DNA from: an uncultured Formosa sp.
GTDB lineage: Bacteria > Bacteroidota > Bacteroidia > Flavobacteriales > Flavobacteriaceae
DNA: 24,424 bases
NCBI GenBank assembly: GCA_902516685.1
Contig: CABXZJ010000012.1
Span: 1-24,424 of the forward strand
Direction: 5' to 3'
The notes under the pieces are model-generated. The model made no database searches, was not told the origin of the DNA, and worked only from the letters and a program-made list of their open reading frames with translations. Shown here piece by piece: positions 8,793 through 17,470 of this stretch. Each line of letters starts with the position of its first letter. Position 1 is the stretch's first letter. Position numbers and translations under genes: made by a program.

Positions 8793-8814
8793 ACAATGTA
8801 TCAAGTAAATACTT

Positions 8815-10476
8815 TTAATTTTTTTTCTTTTTAGTTTTTGACTTAGAGCCAACTCTGGACATTGCACATCTAAATCCAATAAAATCTGTTGCCATATCTT
8901 CTGGGTAGAAACGTCGTTGAGCAGGGTCTAACCAAAATTCTCTATCCTTCCATGACCCACCTTTGTAAACGCGTACTTTATCATTAATTAGAGAGGTTCT
9001 AGTGTCTGATTTATCAAACTTTCTATCTAATGAACCGTCTTGATTGGACTTAACCGAATGTTGTGGAGAATCATACATAGGGGGAAATAAGTCACCTTCT
9101 TGAGTTTCACCAAAATATCTTGTTGACTGTCTATCTCCATCTCTAAAGTTTCTATTATCACTAGTATCAAAATTAGGACGTAAGTATGTTTCATCTTCAT
9201 CAACAGGAACTTGGGCTAGTTGTCCAGGTAGAGATTTTGCAATAACCTTTCCGTTTGAAAGTGTATCAAATTTAATATCATCTATTCCAACAACTTTAAT
9301 TGAACCATCCTCAGCTATAGCATTTTTGGTATATATATTTCCACGATAGTAAGCAAAATCACTAAATTCATCGTCAACAATTGGACGATAAACGTCTGCG
9401 ACCCACTCAGCAACATTACCAGCCATGTCATAGACACCAAAATCATTAGGATCGTACGACATTACTTCATTAGTAATATCAGCGCCATCATCTGACCAAC
9501 CAGCAATACCACCATAATCACCCTTTCCTTGCTTGAAATTAGCTAACTGGTCGCCTTTAATTTTTCTTTGTCCAGTTCTAGTGTATTGACCATCCCAGGG
9601 ATATTTTTTTCTACCACGGTAGATGTTATAATCTCTTAGCTCCGTGAGACCTAAGGCGGCATACTCCCATTCTGACTCAGTTGGAAGTCTATATCTAATT
9701 TGTATAGCCCCAGATTCTCTAGTAGCATATACATTTATTGGATTGCCATCTGAATCTAATTGTTCTCTTCTTTTGCCTCCTGATAGCACTTCTTGATTAC
9801 CACCAAATGTTTGAGTTGGTGTATTGACATATGTATCTATATTAAAATTGCTTTCAGCATTGACTCCTTCGGATCCTGGAACGTGAGAACCTTTAGTTAA
9901 GTAGCCTTCTTTTTGAAGAACCATTTCACCCACACGATCAGATCTCCATTTGGCATATTCTGTAGCCTGAAGCCAACTTACACCAACTACTGGATAATTG
10001 CCATATGCAGGGTGACGAAGATAATTTTCAACTAGAATCTCACTATAACCTAATCTATTTCTCCATACTAAGGTATCAGGGAGTGCGCCTTTGTAAATAC
10101 CTGCGTATTGTTCATCATCCGGTGAATAAACCTTCTTTATCCAATCTAAATATTCCAAATACATCATATTTGTAACTTCAGTTTCGTCCATATAAAAAGA
10201 TTGAACATGTTGCTGATTTGGACTATTATTCCAATCATGCATAACATCATCTTGTACTTTACCCATGGTGAAGGTTCCTCCCTCAACAAACACTAATCCC
10301 GGAGCAGTTTCTTGTTCTTTAAATCGAGTGTTGTATTGAAAACCGCCCTCTTTAGCATTAATCTGCCATCCAGTACCTCTAGAAGAATTTCCATATTTGG
10401 AGGATTTACTACACCCAACCAAAGCTAGGCTAAAAAAGATCACAAAACAAAGTCTTAACATCTTATAATACATCAT
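8815..10476 (-). CDS. gldJ: Gliding motility lipoprotein GldJ
   Basis: GldJ is an outer-membrane lipoprotein needed for gliding and for stability of the type IX secretion component GldK in Flavobacterium johnsoniae. The 553 residues start with a signal peptide and lipobox LVGC (Cys22). The rest is a formylglycine-generating-enzyme (SUMF1) fold: FVEGGTFTMG, MDETEVTNMMYLEYLDW, YRLPTESEWEYAALG, YDMAGNVAEWVADVY and the end GGSW...IGFRCAM (506-539). In FGE enzymes a catalytic cysteine follows GGSxx; here the position is Asp511, so enzyme activity is not expected, as in related Gld proteins. A Lys-rich tail (KSKTKKKKN) closes the protein. Met1 and Met2 are adjacent and Met6 is another possible start. 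It is divergent from porU and upstream of murF. Confidence 0.95.
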   Translation of the reverse strand: MMYYKMLRLCFVIFFSLALVGCSKSSKYGNSSRGTGWQINAKEGGFQYNTRFKEQETAPGLVFVEGGTFTMGKVQDDVMHDWNNSPNQQHVQSFYMDETEVTNMMYLEYLDWIKKVYSPDDEQYAGIYKGALPDTLVWRNRLGYSEILVENYLRHPAYGNYPVVGVSWLQATEYAKWRSDRVGEMVLQKEGYLTKGSHVPGSEGVNAESNFNIDTYVNTPTQTFGGNQEVLSGGKRREQLDSDGNPINVYATRESGAIQIRYRLPTESEWEYAALGLTELRDYNIYRGRKKYPWDGQYTRTGQRKIKGDQLANFKQGKGDYGGIAGWSDDGADITNEVMSYDPNDFGVYDMAGNVAEWVADVYRPIVDDEFSDFAYYRGNIYTKNAIAEDGSIKVVGIDDIKFDTLSNGKVIAKSLPGQLAQVPVDEDETYLRPNFDTSDNRNFRDGDRQSTRYFGETQEGDLFPPMYDSPQHSVKSNQDGSLDRKFDKSDTRTSLINDKVRVYKGGSWKDREFWLDPAQRRFYPEDMATDFIGFRCAMSRVGSKSKTKKKKN

Positions 10477-10490
10477 TTTTGATTTTATTT

Positions 10491-10519
10491 GAAAAGTATC
10501 TAAAAATTTGGAATTGCAA
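10491..10519 (-). promoter_or_regulatory. Probable gldJ promoter
   Basis: On the minus strand TTG (10519-10517), an 18-nt spacer and TACTTTTC (10498-10491). The -7 box differs from TAnnTTTG at one base and the spacing is right. It ends 14 nt before the gldJ ATG, giving a very short leader. Confidence 0.5.
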
Positions 10520-10630
10520 TATAGTAATTATGATTTGGTTTGCAATGAAAATTTAAATCGTTTATAAATTTTTTAAGCTTAAATACTTTACGTTTTTAAT
10601 TATAACGCTTTTTATGACACTTTATTATCG

Positions 10631-10638
10631 TAATTTTG
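10631..10638 (+). promoter_or_regulatory. Possible porU promoter, -7 element
   Basis: TAATTTTG is a full match to TAnnTTTG and lies 53 nt before the chosen porU ATG at 10692. No TTG is present at the correct distance upstream. If real, it also shows that the longer frame beginning at 10614 cannot be the true start, since transcription would begin inside it. Confidence 0.4.
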
Positions 10639-10691
10639 AAAATTCAAGTATCACTTACATAATATCTTACATCAATTTCCGTTTGGTTTTC

Positions 10692-13600
10692 ATGAACAAA
10701 ATTTTACTATTTTTAATTTTCATAAGTGTTATAAGTTTTGGTTACTCCCAAGATAGAACCTTTGAAATAAAATGGGACAATTCAAAAGTATTTAGCACAG
10801 GTAACAATCAAATCGAATTGCCTTTTTTCCAAAAAAATAATTTCAATTATTCTTTAGAAAGTGGTCTTAAATTTACAGATTCCTGGAAATCTTTGGAAAA
10901 TATTGATCCTGATCGTGTAGAACTTACAAATCTTGTTACTCAAAATATTTCAACTTCTGATTTGAAAGATTTAAATTTAAGATTAATTCCCACGGCCCCT
11001 AAGCTAAAATTATATAATTCAAAAACAAGAGGTAATACCATATTAACTGTAGAGCTAAACCCTATTTTTTTTCAGGACGGAATATTAAAGAAAATTATAA
11101 GTTTTAACATATCCTATAATGCATTAACGTCGTATAAATCAATAAATTTAAACTCTCAAATTCAAAGTTCTGCTTTGAAAACAGGAAATTGGTACCGCTT
11201 CGCTGTTGATACTACAGGAGTTTACAAGCTAGATAAAGATTTTTTTAATTCACTAGGTATAAATACAAGCAATTTAAATCCCAAAAAAATTAAGCTATAT
11301 GGCCACGGAGGTAAATCGCTCCCTTTAATTAATAATGAAACTGTGTCAAATGACTTAATTCAAAATGCTGTAAAGTTCATAGGTGAGAGTGATGGAGTTT
11401 TTAACGATACGGACTACCTACTCTTTTACGCAATTGGACCTAAACACTACAATGCTGATAATAATTCTCACATAAACCCCTACAGTGACAAGGCATATTA
11501 TTATATTAAAACCAGTAATGAAGATGGCTTAAGAATTGGTTTAGCAGATCAACCTAATGGAACACCTGCCACAATATTTACAACATTTCACGATTACAAA
11601 TTTATTGAGAAGGACGAATTTAATATAGCCCAAATGGGTCGCCGATGGTTTGGACATCGATTTTACTTTGAAAATTCACATACATTTAATTTCAACTTTC
11701 CAAATCTCATCACAACTAGTGATTTAGAACTTAAAGTTTATGTAGCTTCAACAGCTGAGTCTGACACTGAAATGGAAATTAAAGTTAATAATATAACTGT
11801 CGACAATTTAGTTTTACCATCAGTTGAATATGGAATCCTTGCTACTGAAAATATTTTCAATAATAATGTAACTAGTAGCTCAGATGATATAACTGTAGAC
11901 TTATTTTATAATAATAATGGAAACCCCTCAGCTTCAGCTTATTTAGATTATATTTCAATTGAAGCTGAGAGAGAATTGATATCAAATGACTTACAATTTC
12001 AGTTTAAAAATAACAATATGCCATTGTTAAATGGGGTTGGACAATTTAATATATCCAATGCTTCCTCAATTAATGAAGTATGGGACATTACTAACAATTA
12101 TACACCTACCTCATATTCCAATGATGACAGTAATACTGAATTTAGTTTTAAGACTTCACTTGGACAGATTAAAATTTTTCAAGCAGTATCCTATAGTGAT
12201 TGCTATACTCCAACCATAGTTTCTAATAGTTCTGTTAGTAATCAAGATTTAAAGGGAACTATATTTTTAAATAATCAAGGCCAGTTTGAAGATATCGACT
12301 ATTTAATAATTACCCCCCAATTCTTAAAAAATCAAGCTGAACGCTTGGCTAATATCAACAGGGATAAAAATAATTTAAATGTCAAGGTTGTTACTCTTGA
12401 TGAAATCTACAAAGAATTTAGTTCGGGTATGCAAGATATTGCTGGAATTAGAAACTTAGTTAAATACGTTTATGATAATGCTACTAGCCCAGACAAAAGA
12501 ATTAAATATTTATGTATGTTCGGAGATGCATCTTTTGATTACAAAAACCGTATTTCGAATAATACAAATATCACACCTTCTTGGTTATCTACTAGCAGTT
12601 TTAGCTTAACAAGTTCATTTATTTCAGATGATTTTTTCGGAATGATGGATACTAATGAAGGGAGTATGTCCAATGGAGATAAATTAGATATTGCCGTTGG
12701 AAGAATTTTGGCTGAATCCCCTCAGCGAGCTAATGATATGGTGGATAAAATAGAATCCTATTACAGTAGCAATGCTTTTGGGAATTGGCGAAATAACTTT
12801 TTACTTATTTCAGACGATGTAGACAAGGTAAGTGATCGATTATTACAGCAAACAACAGATCAAATTGCTGAAGATGTCAAACAGTCTAAACCATTTGTAA
12901 ACGTCGAAAAAATCCATTCAGATACGTTTGCTCAGGAAACTTCATCTGGAGGTAGTCGATATCCACAAGTAAACGATGCAATATTTGATGCTCTTGAGGT
13001 AGGTGCTATTGTTGTGAATTATTTTGGTCATGGAGGTGAAGACGGATTAGCATTAGAACGTATTTTTGATAAAATTAACGCTCAAGAACTTAATAACCCT
13101 AATAAGCTTAGTTGTTTTGTAACAGTGACTTGTGAGTATACAAAATTTGATAATCCTTTGAGAGTAACTGCAGGTGAATATCTTTTTTGGAATAAAAATG
13201 GTGGAGCAATAAGCTTAATAACGACTACTCGACAAATTTTTATAAGTGTTGGTGTTGAGTTTAACTCCACACTAAGCCAATACTTGTTTGATTACGAAAA
13301 CAGTCAAACCATTAGCATGGCTGAAGCCTTAAGGCTTACAAAAAATGACCCTTCGGTTACTAATAATGATCAGCGAAGATTGGTCTTCTATATAGGCGAT
13401 CCAGCTCTAAGATTACCATTAGCAGATCCTGATATAATAGCAACAAAAATTAATGATGAAGATATTACTAATACAAATATTACACTTCAAGCATTGAGTC
13501 CAGCAAAAATTGAAGGTTTTGTATCTAATGGTCAAGGATCTATTATAAATAACTATAATGGTACTTTAACAGCAACTGTTTATGATAAAAATATTCAAAG

Positions 13601-14534
13601 GTCAACCCTAGGTAACGACGGAACCACTCTAGATGGTCAACTCATTATTATGGACTATGAATCTTTAGGAGAAGTGCTTTTTAGGGGACAAGCATCTGTA
13701 GAAAACGGTGAATTTGAAATTAATTTTATAGTCCCCAGAGATATTTCTATTCCTGTTGGAAATGGTAAAATTAGTTTTTATTCAAAAACAGAAAATCTTT
13801 TATCAGACCAAAGAGGTTATAATTTTGATATTAAAATTGGGGGGGTCAATTTAAATGCGCCTGAGGATAATATAGGTCCAACTATTGAACTTTTTATGAA
13901 TGACGAAAGTTTTATCTCAGGAGGAATAACTAATGAAAGCCCCACACTAATTGCAAACTTATTCGACGAAAATGGAATTAATACTTCGAGTGGAGTTGGA
14001 CACGATATTATTGCACTTATTGATGGAGATGAAACAAATCCTTATATATTGAATGACTATTATGTTGCAGACATTGATAGCTATCAAAGTGGCAGTTTAA
14101 GTTATCAACTTAGAAATTTATCCCCTGGCTTACACACTTTATCCTTAAAAGCCTGGGATGTATATAACAATGCTTCAACCAAAGAGATTCAATTTGTAGT
14201 ATATGACCAAAATGAAAGTTTAGAACTCACTAATGTATTAAATTACCCAAATCCTTTTATTAATTACACGGAATTTTGGTTCAATCACAATAGTTCTGGG
14301 GTTTTAGACGTTTCTATACAAATATTTACAATTTCAGGTAAATTGATTAAAACTATAAATAGTCAAACTAATGCAGATGGAATTTCAAGTTCACTTTCTA
14401 GAGATATCACGTGGAATGGAACGGATGACTTTGGAAATAAGATAGGAAAGGGTGTTTATGTTTATAAATTAAATGTGAAATCCTCTCTTACTGGCATGAA
14501 ATCTAAAAAAATTGAAAAACTTGTAATCCTTTAA
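10692..14534 (+). CDS. porU: Type IX secretion system sortase PorU (C25-family gingipain-like peptidase)
   Basis: PorU sits on the cell surface, removes the C-terminal signal of type IX cargo and attaches many of them to lipopolysaccharide. The start at 10692 gives 1280 residues beginning with a clear signal peptide (MNKILLFLIFISVISFGYSQ); an upstream in-frame ATG at 10614 would add 26 residues in front of it and is less likely. The N-terminal half is beta-rich. The caspase-like C25 domain spans about 534-903, with catalytic His780 in YFGHGGEDG and Cys814 in TVTCEYTKFD, and GDPALRLP at its end. Ig-like strands follow, and from about 1183 a type IX C-terminal-like domain with YPNPF, a FlgD-like DITWNGTDDFGNKIGKGVYV segment and an ending KKIEKLVIL. 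The porV gene follows after 33 nt. Confidence 0.95.
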   Translation: MNKILLFLIFISVISFGYSQDRTFEIKWDNSKVFSTGNNQIELPFFQKNNFNYSLESGLKFTDSWKSLENIDPDRVELTNLVTQNISTSDLKDLNLRLIPTAPKLKLYNSKTRGNTILTVELNPIFFQDGILKKIISFNISYNALTSYKSINLNSQIQSSALKTGNWYRFAVDTTGVYKLDKDFFNSLGINTSNLNPKKIKLYGHGGKSLPLINNETVSNDLIQNAVKFIGESDGVFNDTDYLLFYAIGPKHYNADNNSHINPYSDKAYYYIKTSNEDGLRIGLADQPNGTPATIFTTFHDYKFIEKDEFNIAQMGRRWFGHRFYFENSHTFNFNFPNLITTSDLELKVYVASTAESDTEMEIKVNNITVDNLVLPSVEYGILATENIFNNNVTSSSDDITVDLFYNNNGNPSASAYLDYISIEAERELISNDLQFQFKNNNMPLLNGVGQFNISNASSINEVWDITNNYTPTSYSNDDSNTEFSFKTSLGQIKIFQAVSYSDCYTPTIVSNSSVSNQDLKGTIFLNNQGQFEDIDYLIITPQFLKNQAERLANINRDKNNLNVKVVTLDEIYKEFSSGMQDIAGIRNLVKYVYDNATSPDKRIKYLCMFGDASFDYKNRISNNTNITPSWLSTSSFSLTSSFISDDFFGMMDTNEGSMSNGDKLDIAVGRILAESPQRANDMVDKIESYYSSNAFGNWRNNFLLISDDVDKVSDRLLQQTTDQIAEDVKQSKPFVNVEKIHSDTFAQETSSGGSRYPQVNDAIFDALEVGAIVVNYFGHGGEDGLALERIFDKINAQELNNPNKLSCFVTVTCEYTKFDNPLRVTAGEYLFWNKNGGAISLITTTRQIFISVGVEFNSTLSQYLFDYENSQTISMAEALRLTKNDPSVTNNDQRRLVFYIGDPALRLPLADPDIIATKINDEDITNTNITLQALSPAKIEGFVSNGQGSIINNYNGTLTATVYDKNIQRSTLGNDGTTLDGQLIIMDYESLGEVLFRGQASVENGEFEINFIVPRDISIPVGNGKISFYSKTENLLSDQRGYNFDIKIGGVNLNAPEDNIGPTIELFMNDESFISGGITNESPTLIANLFDENGINTSSGVGHDIIALIDGDETNPYILNDYYVADIDSYQSGSLSYQLRNLSPGLHTLSLKAWDVYNNASTKEIQFVVYDQNESLELTNVLNYPNPFINYTEFWFNHNSSGVLDVSIQIFTISGKLIKTINSQTNADGISSSLSRDITWNGTDDFGNKIGKGVYVYKLNVKSSLTGMKSKKIEKLVIL

Positions 14535-14550
14535 TAAAAACTTATATTTG
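14521..14550 (+). promoter_or_regulatory. Probable porV promoter overlapping the end of porU
   Basis: TTG at 14521-14523, a 19-nt spacer and TATATTTG at 14543-14550, a full match to the Bacteroidota consensus. The TTG lies within the last codons of porU and the -7 box 17 nt before the porV ATG. It would let porV be expressed independently of porU. Confidence 0.6.
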
Positions 14551-14567
14551 TTTGATCCAAACTCAAA

Positions 14568-15833
14568 ATGATGAACCAAAAAAAACTTAACAACTTATTT
14601 AAAATTTTAAGTTTAATACTAATAATAACTCTAAACTATAATTACGTTTTAGCACAGACTGTTATATTGCCAAATTCTGACTCAAGGGTTATTACTACTG
14701 CAGTCCCTTTTTTGTTAATCGCATCTGATGCAAGAGGAGCTGGTTTAGGTGATATGGGAGTAGCAACATCTGTTGACACTTATTCCCAACAATGGAATCC
14801 ATCAAAATACGCCTTCTCGGAAACCAAATCTGGATTTGGTGTAAGTTATACCCCATATTTAAGTAAGCTAGTAAATGATATTTCAATTAGTAGTTTAAAT
14901 TATTTTAACCGAATTAATGAGCGCAGCGCTTTTGCAGGAAGTTTTAAATATTTTTCTCTTGGAGAAATTGAATTAAGAAATGGTCCTGATGATATTCCAA
15001 TAATTGAAAAACCCAATGAATTGAATATTGATGCTTCATATTCATTGCGCCTTTCTGATAATTTTTCTATGGCAGTATCATTGGGATATATAAGATCTGA
15101 TTTAAAAATCCAAGCCGTTGTTCCAAATGCAAAAGCAGCTAATAGCTATGCAGTTGGAATATCAGGTTTTTATCAAGGTGATGAAGTTGCATATAATGAT
15201 TTTAATGGCCGCTGGAGAGGAGGTTTTGCTATTCAAAATATTGGACCTAAATTAAAATATGATGATGCTGGTAGAGAAAACTTTTTACCTACAAACTTAA
15301 GAATTGGAGGGGGTTTTGATTTCATTTTTGACTTTTACAATAAATTAAGTGTTACTGCAGAAGTTGCAAAATTACTTGTTCCCACCCCACCAGTTTATGG
15401 AACAGAGTTTAATTATACAGACGAAAATGGAGATGGAATTTATAATCAAGATGATGACACTTTAGGGACAGAAGTTAATGATAATGTCATTATTGATGGC
15501 CAAGATCCAAATGTAGATTTTGTCCAAGGAGTTTTTCAATCTTTTGGTGATGCTCCGGGAGGATTTAGTGAAGAATTAGATGAATTTACCTGGGCACTGA
15601 GTGCGGAATATTTATACCAAGACTCATTTGCCTTAAGAGCTGGTTTTTTTAATGAAAATGAAACAAAAGGTGCGCGTAAGTTCTTTTCTTTAGGAGCTGG
15701 TTTCAAATATTCAACTATAAATGTTGATATGTCATATTTATTTTCTGCATCAAAAGTACAGAGTCCATTAGAAAATACACTTCGCTTTTCACTTTCATTC
15801 AATATAGGCGATGGTGAGTACCTAGAATATTAA
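14568..15833 (+). CDS. porV: Type IX secretion outer-membrane protein PorV (LptO)
   Basis: PorV is an FadL-like outer-membrane beta barrel. It picks up type IX cargo by its C-terminal domain from the SprA translocon and carries it to PorU. The 421 residues begin with a signal peptide (about 1-29, ending VLAQ), then the family's N-terminal region with DARGAGLGDMG (53-63) and SQQWNPSKYAF. Alternating strands follow, and the end has FSLGAGFKYSTINVDMSYLF and the terminal strand LRFSLSFNIG. An acidic loop at 285-296 follows the EF-hand pattern D-x-N-x-D-G-x-x-N-x-x-D. Met1 and Met2 are adjacent; either may be the start. It follows porU with 33 nt and probably has its own promoter. Confidence 0.95.
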   Translation: MMNQKKLNNLFKILSLILIITLNYNYVLAQTVILPNSDSRVITTAVPFLLIASDARGAGLGDMGVATSVDTYSQQWNPSKYAFSETKSGFGVSYTPYLSKLVNDISISSLNYFNRINERSAFAGSFKYFSLGEIELRNGPDDIPIIEKPNELNIDASYSLRLSDNFSMAVSLGYIRSDLKIQAVVPNAKAANSYAVGISGFYQGDEVAYNDFNGRWRGGFAIQNIGPKLKYDDAGRENFLPTNLRIGGGFDFIFDFYNKLSVTAEVAKLLVPTPPVYGTEFNYTDENGDGIYNQDDDTLGTEVNDNVIIDGQDPNVDFVQGVFQSFGDAPGGFSEELDEFTWALSAEYLYQDSFALRAGFFNENETKGARKFFSLGAGFKYSTINVDMSYLFSASKVQSPLENTLRFSLSFNIGDGEYLEY

Positions 15834-15894
15834 TTTACTTTAAAAATACTCGCTTTAATTACTACCAAATATGGTGATTAATAAATTTTTTGAA

Positions 15895-16377
15895 ATGAAA
15901 AACGTTAGTTTCAATATAGATTTCACTCTTTACAATTCAAAAAATGCATTATCTGATGATGTAGCTAAACTCATGAAGGCTGCGGAAAAAGCGCGCCAAA
16001 AAGCATATGCACCCTACTCCAAGTTTTTAGTTGGTGCAGCTTTGAAATTAGAAAATGGAGAGATTATTACTGGAAACAATCAAGAAAATGCAGCATATCC
16101 ATCAGGTCTCTGCGCAGAGCGCAATGCTATTTTTTATGCAGGTTCTAAATTTCCAAATATCAAAATTTTACAAATGGCAATTTCAGCAGGCTCCAAATCA
16201 AAAGGAGCAAATAAACCTATAGCCCCTTGTGGTGCATGTAGACAAGTACTTGCAGAATACGAACAATTGCAAAATACACCAATTGAACTTTATTTTATGG
16301 GAACAGGCGGAGAAATAGCTTATTCAAAGTCTGTAGAAAATATACTTCCCTGGATATTCGATAAGAATATGCTATAA
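15895..16377 (+). CDS. cdd: Cytidine deaminase
   Basis: Zinc enzyme that deaminates cytidine and deoxycytidine to uridine and deoxyuridine in pyrimidine salvage. With the start at 15895 it has 160 residues beginning MKNVSFNIDFTLY, which fits flavobacterial cytidine deaminases; an upstream ATG at 15871 in the same frame would add eight residues (MVINKFFE) that I think are not translated. The zinc ligands are Cys73 in LCAERNA (with proton shuttle Glu75) and Cys112 and Cys115 in APCGACRQVLAEY. The AYAPYSKFLVGAAL segment near the N-terminus binds the nucleoside. It lies after porV on the same strand and ends in a hairpin that overlaps its stop codon. Confidence 0.95.
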   Translation: MKNVSFNIDFTLYNSKNALSDDVAKLMKAAEKARQKAYAPYSKFLVGAALKLENGEIITGNNQENAAYPSGLCAERNAIFYAGSKFPNIKILQMAISAGSKSKGANKPIAPCGACRQVLAEYEQLQNTPIELYFMGTGGEIAYSKSVENILPWIFDKNML

Positions 16378-16409
16378 ATTTTAATTAAAAATTTATAGTT
16401 TCCTTTTTC
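16372..16409 (+). terminator. AT-rich terminator after cdd
   Basis: A perfect 11-bp inverted repeat (CTATAAATTTT / AAAATTTATAG, loop AATTA) at 16372-16398, overlapping the cdd stop codon, is followed by a T-rich stretch (TTTCCTTTTT). The stem has only one G-C pair, so it may be weak. Confidence 0.4.
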
Positions 16410-16428
16410 AGGTTAAAAATCAAAGTGG

Positions 16429-16436
16429 TATTTTTG
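16429..16436 (+). promoter_or_regulatory. Possible pdhA promoter, -7 element
   Basis: TATTTTTG matches TAnnTTTG fully and lies 32 nt before the pdhA ATG. No TTG is seen at the -33 position. The preceding terminator-like hairpin supports a new transcript starting here. Confidence 0.45.
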
Positions 16437-16468
16437 TAATCGGTTTATTAATTACTATTAGTAACTAA

Positions 16469-17467
16469 ATGCAAGAAATAACCAAAGAAATATATTTAGA
16501 CTGGTATGAAAATATGCAGTTTTGGCGCAAGTTTGAGGATAAACTAGCAGCAGTATATATTCAACAAAAAGTTAGAGGATTTCTCCACCTTTATAATGGT
16601 CAAGAAGCTGTCTTAGCAGGTGCTCTACACGCAATGGACCTTTCGAAAGACAAAATGATTACTGCTTACAGAAATCACGTTCAGCCCATTGGAATGGGTG
16701 TTGACCCGCGAAGGGTAATGGCAGAACTCTTTGGTAAAGCTACAGGTACTTCTCAAGGCTTGGGAGGTTCAATGCATATTTTTTCAAAGGAACATGGTTT
16801 TTACGGAGGCCATGGTATTGTTGGGGGTCAAATTCCACTAGGTGCAGGTATGGCATTTGGAGATAAATACTATGAAACAGGAGCGGTAACACTATGTTTT
16901 TTTGGAGATGGAGCAGCCCGCCAAGGCTCACTTCATGAAACTTTTAATATGGCTATGACCTGGAAACTTCCTGTAGTGTTTGTGTGTGAAAACAATGGAT
17001 ACGCTATGGGAACATCTGTGGAACGTACTGCTAATCATACCGATATTTGGAAATTAGGTCTTGGATATGAAATGCCTTGTGGACCAGTTGATGGTATGAA
17101 TCCAATAAAAGCTGCAGAAGCATTTGACGAAGCCATCCAGCGAGCAAGAAAAGGAGATGGACCTACGTTCCTAGAAATGAAGACATATCGCTACAGAGGC
17201 CATTCCATGAGTGATGCTCAACACTACAGAACTAAAGATGAAGTTAAAGAATATCAAAAAATTGATCCCATAACTCAAGTGAAAGAAGTCATTTTAGAAA
17301 AAAAATATGCAACTGAAGATGATATTAAAGCTATTAACACCAGGGTCAAGGAGCTTGTTGCTGAATGTGAGAAATTTGCTGAAGAATCTCCGTTTCCAGA
17401 TAAAAGTTTGATGTACGATGCTGTTTACGAGCAAGAAGATTACCCATTTTTAAAACATAAATTATAA
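16469..17467 (+). CDS. pdhA: Pyruvate dehydrogenase E1 component, alpha subunit
   Basis: Thiamine-diphosphate-dependent subunit of the E1 heterotetramer that decarboxylates pyruvate and passes the acetyl group to the E2 lipoyl arm. The 332 residues match the family. The thiamine-diphosphate motif starts with GDGAARQGS (146-153) and ends with NNGYAMGT, with Asn175-Asn176 at the family position. RNHVQPIGMG (68-77), GGSMHIF and the loop RYRGHSMSD (241-249) are also typical. The pdhC start follows 3 nt after its stop, so the two are in one operon. The beta subunit gene that must pair with it is absent; separate placement of E1 beta is common in this group. GxGxG-rich residues are all in place. 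Confidence 0.95.
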   Translation: MQEITKEIYLDWYENMQFWRKFEDKLAAVYIQQKVRGFLHLYNGQEAVLAGALHAMDLSKDKMITAYRNHVQPIGMGVDPRRVMAELFGKATGTSQGLGGSMHIFSKEHGFYGGHGIVGGQIPLGAGMAFGDKYYETGAVTLCFFGDGAARQGSLHETFNMAMTWKLPVVFVCENNGYAMGTSVERTANHTDIWKLGLGYEMPCGPVDGMNPIKAAEAFDEAIQRARKGDGPTFLEMKTYRYRGHSMSDAQHYRTKDEVKEYQKIDPITQVKEVILEKKYATEDDIKAINTRVKELVAECEKFAEESPFPDKSLMYDAVYEQEDYPFLKHKL

Positions 17468-17470
17468 ATC

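Noticed and set aside
10614..10691. Upstream ATG extending PorU by 26 residues
   Set aside because: The extension has no signal-peptide character and would place a perfect signal peptide inside the protein; a promoter-like box also lies within it.
15871..15894. Upstream ATG extending cytidine deaminase by eight residues
   Set aside because: Family members begin at the second Met region, and the extra residues match nothing conserved. It cannot be fully excluded.
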